From assembly GCA_001550305.1 (NCBI GenBank), contig LRTP01000368.1, positions 1-64,000 of the forward strand: a stretch of DNA of 64,000 bases, in the 5' to 3' direction. Source of the DNA: Streptomyces diastatochromogenes. GTDB taxonomy: Bacteria; Actinomycetota; Actinomycetes; Streptomycetales; Streptomycetaceae. Position 1 is the stretch's first letter; the number at the start of each line of letters is the position of its first letter. Of this stretch, positions 52,011-61,947 are shown piece by piece. The notes beneath the pieces were generated by a model. The model was given only the letters and a program-made list of their open reading frames with translations. It did no database searches and was not told the origin of the DNA. The position numbers were made by a program, and so were the translations under genes.

Positions 52011-55000
52011 TTACTGGCCGAAGCCGTAGGCGAACAGGTGGTCGGTGCCCGTCGAGCCCGTCACCGGCAGCGTGATCGACGCCACCTGCTTGGACGCGTC
52101 GAGCGGCACCTTCGTGGCGAAGACGTAGGTCTTCACGTTGTCCCGTCCCCCGCTCCCGGTGTTTCGGTAGGCCGTCGTGACGGCCGTCGTGTCACCCGCC
52201 AGCGGCTTGCTCGACCCGCCGTTGAGCGTCCAGTCCGAGAAGCCGACGGTCGCCTGGGAGGTGGTGCCGTCGGTGTAGGTGACGGTCACTGTGCCCGACA
52301 CCCCGCTGCCGTCGGTCGGTGCGTTGGCCGCCGAGCCCAGCAGGCCCAGTGACGCACCCGACGTGCCGGCCGGCATCGGGATGGTCTGACCGGCCATCTC
52401 CAGGTTGTCGAGCTGACCGGATGTCACCGTCGGCCAGGTGTAGGAGACGCCGTCGACCGTGAGGGTGGAGCCGCTGGTGACGCCCGCCGCCGACAGCGCG
52501 TTCTGCGAGAAGGCCCAGCCGCCGCCGTCGAAGCCGCCCGAGTAGCTGGTGCCGTCGGGGTAGACGCCCTTGTTGGTGGCGTACGGCCACAGCGCACCGG
52601 CCTTGGCCACGGCCACGCGGAGGGTGGCCCCGTTGAGCGCCGCGCCGGTGCTGTGGTCGGTCAGCGCGAAGGTGACCGGGAAGGTTCCCTCGCTCGTGCC
52701 CGCCGTCACATGGACCTTCGCCTCGGCGCTGCCCGAGGCGGGCACTGGCGCCGAGCCGGACGCCGTGTCCAGCGTGATGCCGGAGGGCGTCGTCGCCTTC
52801 CAGTCGACCGTGACGGCCTTGCCGCCGAGGTTGGTCAGGTCGAGCGTGCCGTCACCGGACGCGCCCGGCTGGAGCACCAGGCCGTCGCTGGAGGGGCCGG
52901 TCGCCGCCAGGACCCGGTCGCCGCCCGTGGTGTCGGACGGTGGTGCCGCCGACGGGTCGGACGCCCAGGACTTGTCGGGTTCGGTGCCGAGCGTGAAGTC
53001 GACCGTGCCCGCGCCCGCGAATTGCTGGTACGTCAGCCAGGAGGTGTTCCACTCCGTGCCCTTGACGCCGAGCGACTGCACGTACGGCGCGTCGGGCGCG
53101 GCCTGCGGAGCGTTGATCCGCACCGTCTTGCCGTTGCCGAAGGTCACCTTGGCCACCGGGAACGCCGGGCTGCCGAGCGCCAGGGTGTCCGTGCCCGGGG
53201 TCTCCGGGTACATGCCGAGCTCGGACCAGACGTACCAGGAGCTCATAGCGCCGAGGTCGTCGTTGCCGAACGAGCCGACCGGAGCGTTGAAGTACAGGTT
53301 CTGCTGGGCCTTGCGGACGGCCGCCTGGGTCTTCCACGGCTCGCCGGTGTAGTTGTACTCCCAGGGGATCTCCACGCTGGGCTCGTTGCTCAGGTCGGCG
53401 TCGGTATTGCCCGGGTGTGTGATGTTGTCGAGCAGGCTGTCCAGGTAGGACGAGTACGCCTTGGCACCGCCGCGTGCCTGGATGAGCTGCTGCAGGTTGA
53501 ACGGGACCATCGGTGTGTACTGGGCCGAGGTGCCCTCCACGAAGCCGTTGGAGGTGCCGGGGGTGAAACCGGTCGCGAACTGGCCGTCCTTGTTCTTGCC
53601 CTGGATGTAGCCGGTCTGCGGGTTGAAGACGTTCATCCAGTCCTGGGCGCGAGTGGCGAACTTCTCGTAGACGGCCGTCTTGCCCAGCGACTTCGCGAAG
53701 GCGGCGACGGCGTAGTCGGCGGAGTCGTACTCCAACTGCGTCGAGACCGGGCCGTAGAAGTTGCAGCAGCCGTAGTCGTTCTCGTCCAGCGGGAGATAGC
53801 CCTTCGCGTCCCGCACCGACTCGCCTGGGCGGTCGTTGTTCGAGGCGGTGGCCTCGTGCTGCAGGGCGGCGATCGCCTTGTCGGTGTCGAAGCTCCGGGC
53901 GCCGAAGGCGTATGCGTCGGCGATGATGCCGGCTGCGGGGTCGCCGACCATCACATAGCTCTCGCCGTTGTTCGAGGCCCACTTGGGCAGCAGGCCCGTC
54001 TGGTCGTAGCCGTTGAGCATCGAGGTGACGACGTCGCTGGTGACCTTGGGCTCGACCATCGCCATCAGCTGGGTCTGGGAGCGGTAGGTGTCCCACCCCG
54101 AGTAGTTGGCGTACTGGGCCTGCTGGCCCTTCGCCAGTTTGTGGACCTGGTTGTCCATGCCCATGTACTGGCCGTTGTCGTCGGAGAAGACGTTGGGGTG
54201 CAGCAGCGCGTGGTAGAGCGCGGTGTAGAACTGCACCTGCTGGTCCGAGGATCCACCGCCGGTCTGGATCTTGTTCAGCACCGTGTTCCAGGCGTCGTGG
54301 TTCGCCTGCTCGACAGCACCGAGGTTCCAATTCCTGATCTCGGTGGTGAGGTTGTCCGCGGCGTTGGCGTCATTCGTGTACGAGATGCCGACCTTCGCGC
54401 TCACCGTCGGGGTGGAGGAGGTGTCGAAGGTCAGGTACATGCCGTTGGCACCCGTGGTGGGGGGCTGGACGGCCTTGCTCGCGGCGGACTTCCGGGGCGC
54501 GGCGTCGGCGCTGGGTGCCGGGGACGGCGTGCTCGTGGTGCCGCTCCCGTGCACGGTCGGGGAGGGAGCCGCGGGAACGGTGAAGTGCTTCTCCTTGAGC
54601 GGTTTCGACGGGTGCGTCTGCAGGGTCTGCTGGGCCCTGCCCGCCTTCAGCGACGTCGCGCCGGAGTTGATGGTGCTGCCGACCCAGGTGCCGCTCGCGG
54701 TGAACGGCTGGTCGAACTTGATGTCGAAGTGCAGCGTGTACCTGTTGCTCGCGCCGCAGAAGTGACCGCTGTCGATCGAGCCGCGGATCTCCTTGTCGTT
54801 CACCACCTGGACGCGGGTCCCGTCCACCTGTGTGGCGCCCCCGCTGAGCTTGAACAGCAGGTTCGCCTGCCGGCCCGCGGGGAAGGTGAAGGTGCCCAGG
54901 CCGGCGCGGGTGGTGTCGCTCAGCTGGGTCTTGACGCCGTTCGCGTCCGTGACTTTGTAGTACCCGATGCCCGCCTGCTCGTCGTCGTGGCTGAAGCCGA

Positions 55001-55418
55001 CGGACGCATCGCCGAGGTTGCCCGACAGTGCGCCGGTCACCGGCAGGATGGGCAGGTCGCCCGCGACGCCGCAGCCGGGTCCCGAGACATGGGTGAGGCT
55101 GAAGCCGGAGATCTTGTTGTCGTTGTACTCGTAGCCGCCGCCCGAGGGACGGTCGGGCGTCGTGTCGGGACCCCACTGCACCATGCCGGCCGGCATGTCG
55201 GGGCCGGGGAAGGTGTCCACCGCGCCGGAGGTGCCGATGAGGGGGTTGACGAGGGACGCGGGGTCCTTCACCAGGGCAGGCGTCGAGGCGCTGGCGGCAT
55301 GGGCGCCTCCGATCGCCGGGAGTGGGAGTACGGCGATGCCCAGGACGGACACCACCGCCAGGCGTTGGCGGAATCTCATTCGGTCACGTGGCGCCGTAGA
55401 ACGTCGAGGTCTGACCAT
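52011..55418 (-). CDS. Secreted GH92 alpha-1,2-mannosidase-like glycoside hydrolase
   Basis: This 1135-aa protein starts MVRPRRSTAPRDRMRFRQRL at 55418 after GGAGGC. A signal peptide ends near GGAHAASAS. The GH92 N-domain has NPLIGTSGAVDTFPGPDMPA and SGFSLTHVSGPGC. The catalytic barrel has GWDTYRSQTQLMAM, GCCNFYGPVSTQLEYDSADY, DLSNEPSVEIPWEYNYTGEP and NDDLGAMSSWYVWSELGMYP. A linker (about 355-385: TPSPAPSADAAPRK) splits the first domain, and a C-terminal region of about 250 residues (DLTNLGGKAVTVDWK; VGFSDWTLNGG) looks like NEW3 and galactose-binding modules. It releases mannose from N-glycans or mannans. No neighbours are functionally linked. Confidence 0.92.
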   Translation of the reverse strand: MVRPRRSTAPRDRMRFRQRLAVVSVLGIAVLPLPAIGGAHAASASTPALVKDPASLVNPLIGTSGAVDTFPGPDMPAGMVQWGPDTTPDRPSGGGYEYNDNKISGFSLTHVSGPGCGVAGDLPILPVTGALSGNLGDASVGFSHDDEQAGIGYYKVTDANGVKTQLSDTTRAGLGTFTFPAGRQANLLFKLSGGATQVDGTRVQVVNDKEIRGSIDSGHFCGASNRYTLHFDIKFDQPFTASGTWVGSTINSGATSLKAGRAQQTLQTHPSKPLKEKHFTVPAAPSPTVHGSGTTSTPSPAPSADAAPRKSAASKAVQPPTTGANGMYLTFDTSSTPTVSAKVGISYTNDANAADNLTTEIRNWNLGAVEQANHDAWNTVLNKIQTGGGSSDQQVQFYTALYHALLHPNVFSDDNGQYMGMDNQVHKLAKGQQAQYANYSGWDTYRSQTQLMAMVEPKVTSDVVTSMLNGYDQTGLLPKWASNNGESYVMVGDPAAGIIADAYAFGARSFDTDKAIAALQHEATASNNDRPGESVRDAKGYLPLDENDYGCCNFYGPVSTQLEYDSADYAVAAFAKSLGKTAVYEKFATRAQDWMNVFNPQTGYIQGKNKDGQFATGFTPGTSNGFVEGTSAQYTPMVPFNLQQLIQARGGAKAYSSYLDSLLDNITHPGNTDADLSNEPSVEIPWEYNYTGEPWKTQAAVRKAQQNLYFNAPVGSFGNDDLGAMSSWYVWSELGMYPETPGTDTLALGSPAFPVAKVTFGNGKTVRINAPQAAPDAPYVQSLGVKGTEWNTSWLTYQQFAGAGTVDFTLGTEPDKSWASDPSAAPPSDTTGGDRVLAATGPSSDGLVLQPGASGDGTLDLTNLGGKAVTVDWKATTPSGITLDTASGSAPVPASGSAEAKVHVTAGTSEGTFPVTFALTDHSTGAALNGATLRVAVAKAGALWPYATNKGVYPDGTSYSGGFDGGGWAFSQNALSAAGVTSGSTLTVDGVSYTWPTVTSGQLDNLEMAGQTIPMPAGTSGASLGLLGSAANAPTDGSGVSGTVTVTYTDGTTSQATVGFSDWTLNGGSSKPLAGDTTAVTTAYRNTGSGGRDNVKTYVFATKVPLDASKQVASITLPVTGSTGTDHLFAYGFGQ

Positions 55419-56289
55419 CGGTTGCCTCCGCAGCGGTTCACGATTCGCACATCGGTGCTGACGCCCTCGGGGAACGGGGAACGCCGGCGGGGGGCAACGG
55501 TGTCGGTCGCTCCGACGGCCTGACAACGTTGCCATGCACGAGTGTTGAGTGAAACGCGAGTGCTTGCGGCATGTCAACGAGGCCAACAGGACTTTCTGAG
55601 CGCGAAGTTCACAGACGACCCCTCTGAGTGTCGTGATTCCGAGGCCAGGCGAGTGGTTACGCCTCCCTGCACCGACGAGCGGCCCCGGGCCTCCGGCGTG
55701 TCGGGCGGTCAGTCGCGACAGGCCTTCACGCGCGGGTCCCCGCGGTCGAGGATGCGTACCTGCTCCCTCCGCCGGACCAGCCAGGATCCGGGCCGAGCCT
55801 TGGGGGAGTTGCCGTCTCTCGGCGAAGGCTCCTTGCGCCCGCAGCCACGAGCACGCATCACCAAAGACACTGGCAACGCAGGGTTGTTCCCGTTGCGACG
55901 GGCATCATTCACAGCCTGTCCCGCCCTGCCCTGCTCGGCGCACGCCCACCCTCCGGCGTTTCACTCCTTCGCAAACGCGTCGGGTGGACGGCGCCTTGTC
56001 CAGGACGGTCGCAAGGGGGGCGTGTGCAGACAAACGGTACGAACGTCGTCGTCCATGCTCCGCGGTGCTCCTCCGCGGCGCTTCCGTACCGCCAGTCGTC
56101 CGGTGGGCCCGGCCGTGTGCCGGAGAGGGGAGTCCACGCCGCACGCATGCATCGTCCACAGCGCTGGAGACAGTTCGGCATGCTGTGAGCGGCGCCCCGA
56201 CGGCCTCTCCCCGGCAACTGCCTGCGCGGGGGCGTGGCCCTGTCTCTTTGGTCAAGATGGTGGGTTGTTGTGGGCCGGAGGCCGCCTGG
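55419..56289. other. Long gap without a supportable gene
   Basis: Several open frames cover this region on both strands, but all have Arg/Pro/Ser-rich shadow composition and none shows a family pattern. The GH92 promoter lies at its left end. One short minus-strand frame ends REQVRILDRGDPRVKACRD (about 55719-55775) and may be the tail of a decayed gene. I see nothing else. Confidence 0.4.
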
Positions 56290-56850
56290 CACTCTGTCCT
56301 CGATCCGTCCGGCCAACAGCTTGCGCTGATCAAGGACGGCTGTCAGTGAGCCGGCAAGACTCGGGACCATCAGAGCGGCCGCCTCGGTTCCCGGAACGGT
56401 GACGGTCTGCTCGTCCTGGGCGGTGAAGATGTCCTCGACCAGCCGCTCGGTCATCCTCGGGGCCTTCGGTCGTAACGGGGTGACCAGTCGGCGCCGGCCG
56501 GCCTTGCGGATCTGGGTCGGGGAGCCGAACCTCTCCAACAGCGTCAGGACGCCAGGGTGCTGCAACCGCGGCCCCAGGACGCGTTCCGGCGTCGGATGAA
56601 TCTGGGTGAGCAGGCCGTGGAGCCGGTTGGCGATCCGGGTGGCCTCGCCCGCCGGGTCGTCGTCGAAGCCCACGATCATCTCTGGTTCGGCGATCGCCTC
56701 GTCCGCGCCGTCGATCGACCGCAGGCTGTGGGGCATCGCGCGGGCAGCGTCCGCGATGATGAACGCGTCCCTCGCGTCGGTCTGGGCCTCCCCCGGGTAG
56801 AGGTCGGCGAACCGCCTGCGGGACCCGAAGGCCAGAGGCCTCATTGCGGA
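56290..56850 (-). pseudogene. IS110-family transposase remnant
   Basis: The frame reads FADLYPGEAQTDARDAFIIA, then DAARAMPHSLRSIDGADEAI, RIANRLHGLLTQIHPTPERV, LGPRLQHPGVLTLLERFGSP and EQTVTVPGTEAAALMVPSLA. These are the DEDD domain and linker of IS110-family transposases (DLYPGEAKTDARDA, TQIHPALERVLGPRL). The N-terminus and the C-terminal transposase_20 domain are absent. The 56851-57102 stretch shows no gene. Confidence 0.8.
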
Positions 56851-57102
56851 ACCACGAAGTCGGTAACGGGGGGGCGGCACTTGCGGTCGGCGGCGGGGTG
56901 GACCTTGCTGGTCAACCCGCCCGGAGCTTCCGAGAACAGTGGCCATCAGTCGCAGCCTGCGCCGAGGCCGGATGCGTCGTCGCACCTCCCACTCGAGAGC
57001 GAGAGTCGCGTTCGGCGAGTTCGCGGTGAGCCGGAACAGCCCCTCGGTGGCCGCCGACGGCTTCGACGCCGCTGTGTCAGTCGCTTCCTCTACGGTCTGC
57101 CC

Positions 57103-57963
57103 ATGACTCCTGAGATGTGGGACCTGTTACGTCCGTTCCGTGACGAGGCGATCGCGCGGGACATACCCGTCGACGACGTAGAGCGGTGGCTGGGCATCGC
57201 TCGCCCTTGCGCGACGCTGACGCGGGACGGGGACGGCCCGGTCATGGGCCGGTTCGGCGGTCCGCTCCTGCTTCCGGCCGATGTCCCGGACCCCGCCCAC
57301 CCGTTCGTCGCCTCCATCGACCTCGCGGCCCTGCCCGCCGACGCGACAGACCTGCCCCTGCCTCCGGACGGCCATCTGCTGCTGTTCGCCTTCCCCGAGA
57401 CCGCCGACGATGACGACACGATGGGCAGCGTGGTGTACGTCCCCGCCGGCACGGCCGTGACGGAACGGGACAGGAACGCCTGGAACACCTTCGACTTCGA
57501 GGATGAAGAGGCGATGTTCGAGGCGTTCCCACAGGGCCCGCTGCGGGCGACGGCCAGCGTGTCGCTGCCCTACCACCACGCGGTCGAATTCCTCGGGGAG
57601 CTGGGGAGTGGTCCCCTTCCGGGGCATCCCCGCTCCGAGGAACTCGTCGAGGTCTGGGACAGCACCCAGGACGCCATCGCCCCCGCGGGGCCGCTGCAGA
57701 TCGGGGGATACGCCTGGGAGGAGGCCATCTACACCGATCCGGTCGCCATCGCCGCGCTCCGTGCCGTGAAAGCGGCGGAAGCGGGCCGGTGGGACGGGCC
57801 GGTTTCGGGTGACGTCTCGGACTGGGTGCTCCTGGCCGACTGGCAGGCCGGCATGGACGTGGAAGGCTGGGAGAGCGCCACCGTCCACTGGGTGATCCAA
57901 CGCGAGGACCTGGCCGCGTGGCGCTTCGACCGTGCGTTCACCTCCGTTTTCTGGAACCCCTGA
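57103..57963 (+). CDS. DUF1963 (YwqG-like) protein
   Basis: This 286-aa protein starts MTPEMWDLLRPFRDEAIARD at 57103. The YwqG pattern is FGGPLLLPADVPDPAHPFVA (strand after N-terminal helices), SIDLAALPADATDLPLPPDG, HLLLFAFPETADDDDTMG, VVYVPAGTAVTERDR, then IGGYAWEE and WVLLADWQAGMDV, and RAFTSVFWNP at the end. The family has no settled function in bacteria. The gene stands alone. Confidence 0.8.
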   Translation: MTPEMWDLLRPFRDEAIARDIPVDDVERWLGIARPCATLTRDGDGPVMGRFGGPLLLPADVPDPAHPFVASIDLAALPADATDLPLPPDGHLLLFAFPETADDDDTMGSVVYVPAGTAVTERDRNAWNTFDFEDEEAMFEAFPQGPLRATASVSLPYHHAVEFLGELGSGPLPGHPRSEELVEVWDSTQDAIAPAGPLQIGGYAWEEAIYTDPVAIAALRAVKAAEAGRWDGPVSGDVSDWVLLADWQAGMDVEGWESATVHWVIQREDLAAWRFDRAFTSVFWNP

Positions 57964-58222
57964 CCTTTTCCTGGCCAGTTGGGCTTGCTTCCAAGCTCCA
58001 AACAGGAGACGTTGCGCTCTGCCCGCGCTGCAGGCTTTGGCTGCCGAGCCAAGACTGACTGCTGAAGCCGGACTGGAGCCGCATCGCCGACTACGCGGAT
58101 CAAGCCCCTCCGAGCGTGCCGAGCGGGGCAACTCCCGCGCCTTGCCGATGGAGAGCTTGTCACTTGTCGGTCCGTCACGGATCGTCGCCGCTGGTGTTCG
58201 CGCGGCGGATGGCGCCCGCGGG

Positions 58223-58783
58223 TCAGATCTGGTTCTCGCCGCCGTCGACGTACAGATTGGCTCCGAGGATGAAGCCGCTCTGCCCGGAAGCCAGGAAAGC
58301 CACCACCTCGGCGACCTCGTCCGGGCGCCCGATCCGGCCCAGTGGGACACCCGCGGCGAACTGTGACTTGGCGAGGGGGGTGTCTCCCGCGGCCACTGCG
58401 TCGAGTCCAGGAGTGTCGATGGTGCCCGGGGAGATCGCGTTGACCCGGATACCGCGGCCCTTGAGCTCGTTGGCCCAGGTCCGGGCGAAGGACCGTATCG
58501 CCGCCTTGGAGGCCGCGTATGTGCCGAAGGCCGCGACACTGTCATCGGCGCGCACCGAGGAGTTCAGGATCACCGACGCGTCGTCGTTCAGCAGCGGCAG
58601 AGCCTTCTGCACCGTGAACAACGTGCCCCGGACGTTGACGCCGAAGGTCTCCTCGTAGTGCTCCTCGGTGACCTGCTCCAGCGTCGCGAACGACGCGGTA
58701 CCGGCGTTGGCGAACAGCACGTCCAGGCCTTGGCCCCGGGCGCGGACCGTGTCGTACGGCCGGTCCAGGTCGGCCAGGTCGGG
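58223..58783 (-). pseudogene. SDR, N-terminal NAD-binding part deleted
   Basis: The frame reads DLADLDRPYDTVRARGQGLD, then VLFANAGTASFATLEQVTEE, NSSVRADDS, YAASKAAIRSFARTWANELK, GRGIRVNAISPGTIDTPG and GFILGANLYVDGGENQI (SDR end). The Rossmann GxxxGIG segment is missing, and the sequence joins to the head of a TetR gene at about 58784-58795. It cannot bind NAD(P) normally. The missing part and the neighbouring TetR suggest that the original pair was divergent and a deletion fused them. Confidence 0.7.
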
Positions 58784-58795
58784 ACGCGGCAGAAG

Positions 58796-59386
58796 GCACC
58801 GATCGGCCGACCGAGGGGTTTCGATACCGACGAGGCCCTTGAACATGCCATGAGGGTCTTCTGGGGACAGGGCTACGAAGGTGCCAGCCTCACCGATCTG
58901 ACCCACGCCATGGGCATCACCCGCACCAGCATGTACGCGGCCTTCGGCAACAAGGAGGACCTGTTCCGCAAGGCCTTGGACCGCTACACCGAAGGCCCCG
59001 CCTCGTACGGGGCCCGGGCCCTGCAAGAACCGACCGCCCGACAGGTGGCCGCCGCGTTCCTCGACGGCTCCGTCCGGGCCACCACCCGCCCCGGCTGCCC
59101 CGCCGGGTGCCTCGGTGTCCAAGGTGCCCTCGCCGCCGGCGACCCGGGAAGCGATGCCCGCGACGCCCTCATCGCCTGGCGCAACGAGCACACCTCCCTG
59201 CTCCGCGACCGGTTCCGGCAAGCGGTCGACAAAGGCGACCTCCCTCCCGACGCCGATCCCGAACTACTCGCCCGCTACCTCATGACCGTGGCAAATGGCA
59301 TCGCCGTCCAAGCCGCCGGCGGCACCGCCCGCGACGACCTCCAGCAGGTGGCCGACATGGCCCTGCGAAGCTGGCCACCTGCCTGA
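58796..59386 (+). CDS. TetR-family regulator, start codon missing
   Basis: From APIGRPRGFDTDEALEHAMR, the frame has a full TetR body: GQGYEGASLTDLTHAMGITR (HTH), TSMYAAFGNKEDLFRKALDR, CLGVQGALAAGDPG and a long C-terminal helix ending VADMALRSWPPA. The 196-residue body looks intact. Its natural start has been lost in the same deletion that cut the SDR; the frame opens at least to 58658, so a start from upstream sequence (for example 58658) could produce an extended protein. It may be silent. Confidence 0.55.
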   Translation, partial: APIGRPRGFDTDEALEHAMRVFWGQGYEGASLTDLTHAMGITRTSMYAAFGNKEDLFRKALDRYTEGPASYGARALQEPTARQVAAAFLDGSVRATTRPGCPAGCLGVQGALAAGDPGSDARDALIAWRNEHTSLLRDRFRQAVDKGDLPPDADPELLARYLMTVANGIAVQAAGGTARDDLQQVADMALRSWPPA

Positions 59387-59427
59387 TGGTCCTGATGGTC
59401 CTGACGGCCCTGACGGCCCTGACGGAC
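59383..59427. repeat. Five tandem 9-bp repeats across a stop codon
   Basis: CTGATGGTC, CTGATGGTC, CTGACGGCC, CTGACGGCC, CTGACGGAC run without gap from 59383 to 59427. The first unit contains the TGA of the TetR gene (59384-59386). Confidence 0.9.
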
Positions 59428-59459
59428 CGAGGGTGCCGGCGGAGGATCCACAGAGGTGA

Positions 59460-59690
59460 AGTGGAGATCGGTTGTAAGCGCGCGTGATGAGGGAGCGCGT
59501 GGCCCGGGGGACAGGAGGACCTCTCCGGAGGCCACGGTGCGGTTGACGTCGAGGAGCGCGTCGGCGGTGGTGTTTTTGAGGATGGGGAGTTCGGCGGTGA
59601 CGGCGAAGCCACCTGCGGGGCGGTGGCCCGCCTTCAGGCGGTCGCCGGGCGGAGTGGGCGCGCTCCCGCATGCCGATGAGGCCGAACTGG
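59460..59690 (-). pseudogene. Two-component system scrap (histidine kinase tail joined to response-regulator piece)
   Basis: Read on the minus strand: QFGLIGMRERA, frameshift, GDRLKAGHRPAGGFAVTAEL (histidine-kinase C-terminus of the NarX/DesK type), then ILKNTTADALLDVNRTVASG and EVLLSPG (receiver end and linker of a LuxR-type response regulator), frameshift, ATRSLITRAYNRSP. The join between the kinase end and the regulator segment and the two frameshifts show decay by deletion and indels. No gene function is left. Confidence 0.5.
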
Positions 59691-60162
59691 AGCTGCCTCG
59701 CGAACGGCCCCGGACCGCATCGCCCCGATGCCTGGCAGGGCGAGTGCGAGCACCCGGGCCGTGGGGCGGACGCAAGGTCCATCTCCGCTGCGCCGTCCGA
59801 CGACCGGGCCCACCCGCTGCCCCGGCGGACCTCGCCCAGAGCACCCGGCAGCTTGAGGATCCAGCGGCGCGGACCCGGCCGACCGCGCCGCCGTCAGGAT
59901 CGCCTCCGTGTGGCGAAAACCGCGCCTGTCTGCGGAGTGGGGGGATCGAGCGAGTGGGGAATTTCGGCGAGCGTCGCGCCGGAGACGAGCCGGGGCCGCC
60001 CGCTCGTTCAGTGTCCGGGCCGCGCCGACCAGGGCAAGAGCGCCTTCGGCGTGACGGTCGGACCTGGTGTCCGGCGCTCACGGCCGTGGGGTGCCGCAGG
60101 CGCGGTAGGGGTGCCGTCTGTCGGCGCGAGCGCCAGGGCGCGATGCGGTGTATCCAGGACAT
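59691..60162. other. Gap without a supportable gene
   Basis: Open frames on both strands have shadow composition; I find no family match. The upstream region of the SpoIIE gene lies at its right end. Confidence 0.4.
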
Positions 60163-61287
60163 ATGGTTTCTCGGCGACTCGGTAAGGATCAGGGTTTGTC
60201 AGGGGAACCACGTCGTGCCCTGCTGGCGGTACCGATCGCGTTGATCGCGATTGTCACGGTGGTCGACGTACTCGCTCCGCCCAGCGTCCACCTCGGGCCC
60301 TTCCTGGTCGCCGCACCCGCTCTCACAGCGTCGTTCGCCGGGCCCTGGGCGACCGGCTTCGTCGGCGCGCTGGCCGTCCTGGCCCAGACCGTGGTCGCGG
60401 TGACGCGCACCAGCCTCCTTGATCTGAACCACATCTTCCAGCTCATCGTCCTGATCCTGATGTCAGCGCTCGTGACCGTCTTCGCTCACCTGCGAGGACG
60501 CCATGAAAGGGAACTGAGCCGGCTGCGCTCGGTGGCGATGGCCGCACAAGAAGTGGTGCTCAAGCCGATTCCCCACCGGATCGGCCCGTTGCGCATCGCC
60601 TCCGTCTACCTGGCCGCGGAGACCGAGGCGCAGATCGGCGGCGACCTGTATGCCGCCGCCCGCACGGCCAAAGGAACCCGGATCGTCATCGGCGATGTCA
60701 GGGGCAAGGGCCTCGAGGCGGTCGGGGATGCCGCCCTCCTTCTCGGCGCATTCCGGGCTGCGGCCCACAAACAGGCCGACCTGCCCGAGTTGGTCGCCTT
60801 CCTGGAGGGAACCGTCTCCTCGGACCTGGACGACCCCGCGGCCCCCGAAGGTGAGGCCGAGGATCGTGGCGAGGCATTCATCACCGCCGCCGTACTGGAC
60901 GTTCCGGACCATGATCCGGCCATACACATGATCAACTGTGGGCACCCCCCGCCCCTGCTGCTGCGCGGCGGCCAGGTCGGCCTGCTCGAGGTGCGCCACC
61001 CAGCACCGCCTCTGGGTCTCACCGAATTCGTGCAATCCCGACCCTCCCCGGAAACGTTCGCCTTCGAGCCCGGCGACATCGCCCTTCTCTACACGGACGG
61101 CGTCATCGAGGCCCGCGACCCGAACGGCACGTTCTACCCGCTTGTGGAACGGGTGGCTGGCAAGTCCGGCAAGGGTCCCGACGCTCTCCTGGCCCACCTG
61201 TGCGCGGACCTGTTGCACCACGCCGGCGGATACCTGGATGACGACGCCGCCATGGTGGCGATCGAGCGCATGCCGGGGTCATTGTGA
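60163..61287 (+). CDS. Membrane-anchored SpoIIE/PP2C phosphatase
   Basis: This 374-aa protein starts MVSRRLGKDQGLSGEPRRAL at 60163. Three hydrophobic segments lie in the first 120 residues (LLAVPIALIAIVTVVDVL; FLVAAPALTASFAGPW; IFQLIVLILMSALVTVF). The catalytic part has QIGGDLYAAART, IVIGDVRGKGLEAV, NCGHPPPLLL, LLYTDGVIEARDPNGTF and DDDAAMVAIER with the final Asp pair. A complete phosphatase of the small Streptomyces type. The partner is unknown; it is the third SpoIIE-type gene of the window. Confidence 0.9.
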   Translation: MVSRRLGKDQGLSGEPRRALLAVPIALIAIVTVVDVLAPPSVHLGPFLVAAPALTASFAGPWATGFVGALAVLAQTVVAVTRTSLLDLNHIFQLIVLILMSALVTVFAHLRGRHERELSRLRSVAMAAQEVVLKPIPHRIGPLRIASVYLAAETEAQIGGDLYAAARTAKGTRIVIGDVRGKGLEAVGDAALLLGAFRAAAHKQADLPELVAFLEGTVSSDLDDPAAPEGEAEDRGEAFITAAVLDVPDHDPAIHMINCGHPPPLLLRGGQVGLLEVRHPAPPLGLTEFVQSRPSPETFAFEPGDIALLYTDGVIEARDPNGTFYPLVERVAGKSGKGPDALLAHLCADLLHHAGGYLDDDAAMVAIERMPGSL

Positions 61288-61947
61288 GCAGCGGCAGGAG
61301 CAACTCGCCCTTCCCGCGGCAGAAGCGCCCGCTGCCCGGCGTGGTCGTGTCCGATCATGAGGGCTGGTAGGTGCCTGCCCCACGCTGATCCACCAAGTGG
61401 CTGTGCACGAATCGGGGTGGCGGATCCGCTGGTCGCCAAGGACTTCGCGGTCGGCTCCGCGCCGCAGGGACTGGTCTCCGGTGCCGCGATCGTCGGTGCG
61501 ATGTGGTGCGCCGCGCTGCTGGGGCCGTCGGTGCCCGGGTTGTCGCAAGCAGGCCGCACGGGGGCACGGGTCGTACCAACGGATGCTGGACGAGCGGCCG
61601 TTGGGCGGCCGTCGGGTCATGATCCCGCTCCGGGCACGGCGGGCTTACGGGGTGGCTACGGTCGGTCGCGGCTGTGCCGGAGGTTACGCCTGGCGGCGGG
61701 CCGGACCCGCTGCGCGGACTCCTTACGGCACCGTCGGTGCCGGACCGTGGCCCTCGGTCGCCGACGCCGGGGAGGAGCTGGAACACGTCGCGACGTCCGG
61801 GGGCTTCCTCGTCCTTCCCTTGTCCAGCGCTGATGCCCTGGGGGTATCGCCGCTGACGGAAGAGGTCTTGGACGCCGGCCGCGGCACGGAGGAAGGGTGG
61901 AGGAGCGGCGGAATCTCCCGCCGCCGACCACAAGGACCGTGAGAGCG
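61288..61947 (+). pseudogene. ISL3-family transposase remnant and surrounding gap
   Basis: At about 61517-61645 the plus strand reads CWGRRCPGCRKQAARGHGSY and then QRMLDERPLGGRRVMI. This matches the zinc-finger N-terminus of ISL3-family transposases (CP.CG....R.HG.Y.R.L.DLP..GR.V). No catalytic part follows. Frames before (ADPLVAKDFAVGSAPQ, then LVSGAAIVGAMW) and after it are not recognisable; the rest of the gap has no supportable gene. Confidence 0.45.

Noticed and set aside
52653-55523. 956-codon plus-strand frame
   Set aside because: It is antisense to the GH92 gene and is a mirror of its codon bias.
58080-58140. GC-rich hairpin after the YwqG-like gene, considered as tRNA or terminator
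   Set aside because: No cloverleaf can be drawn and the stem is imperfect; not enough to call.
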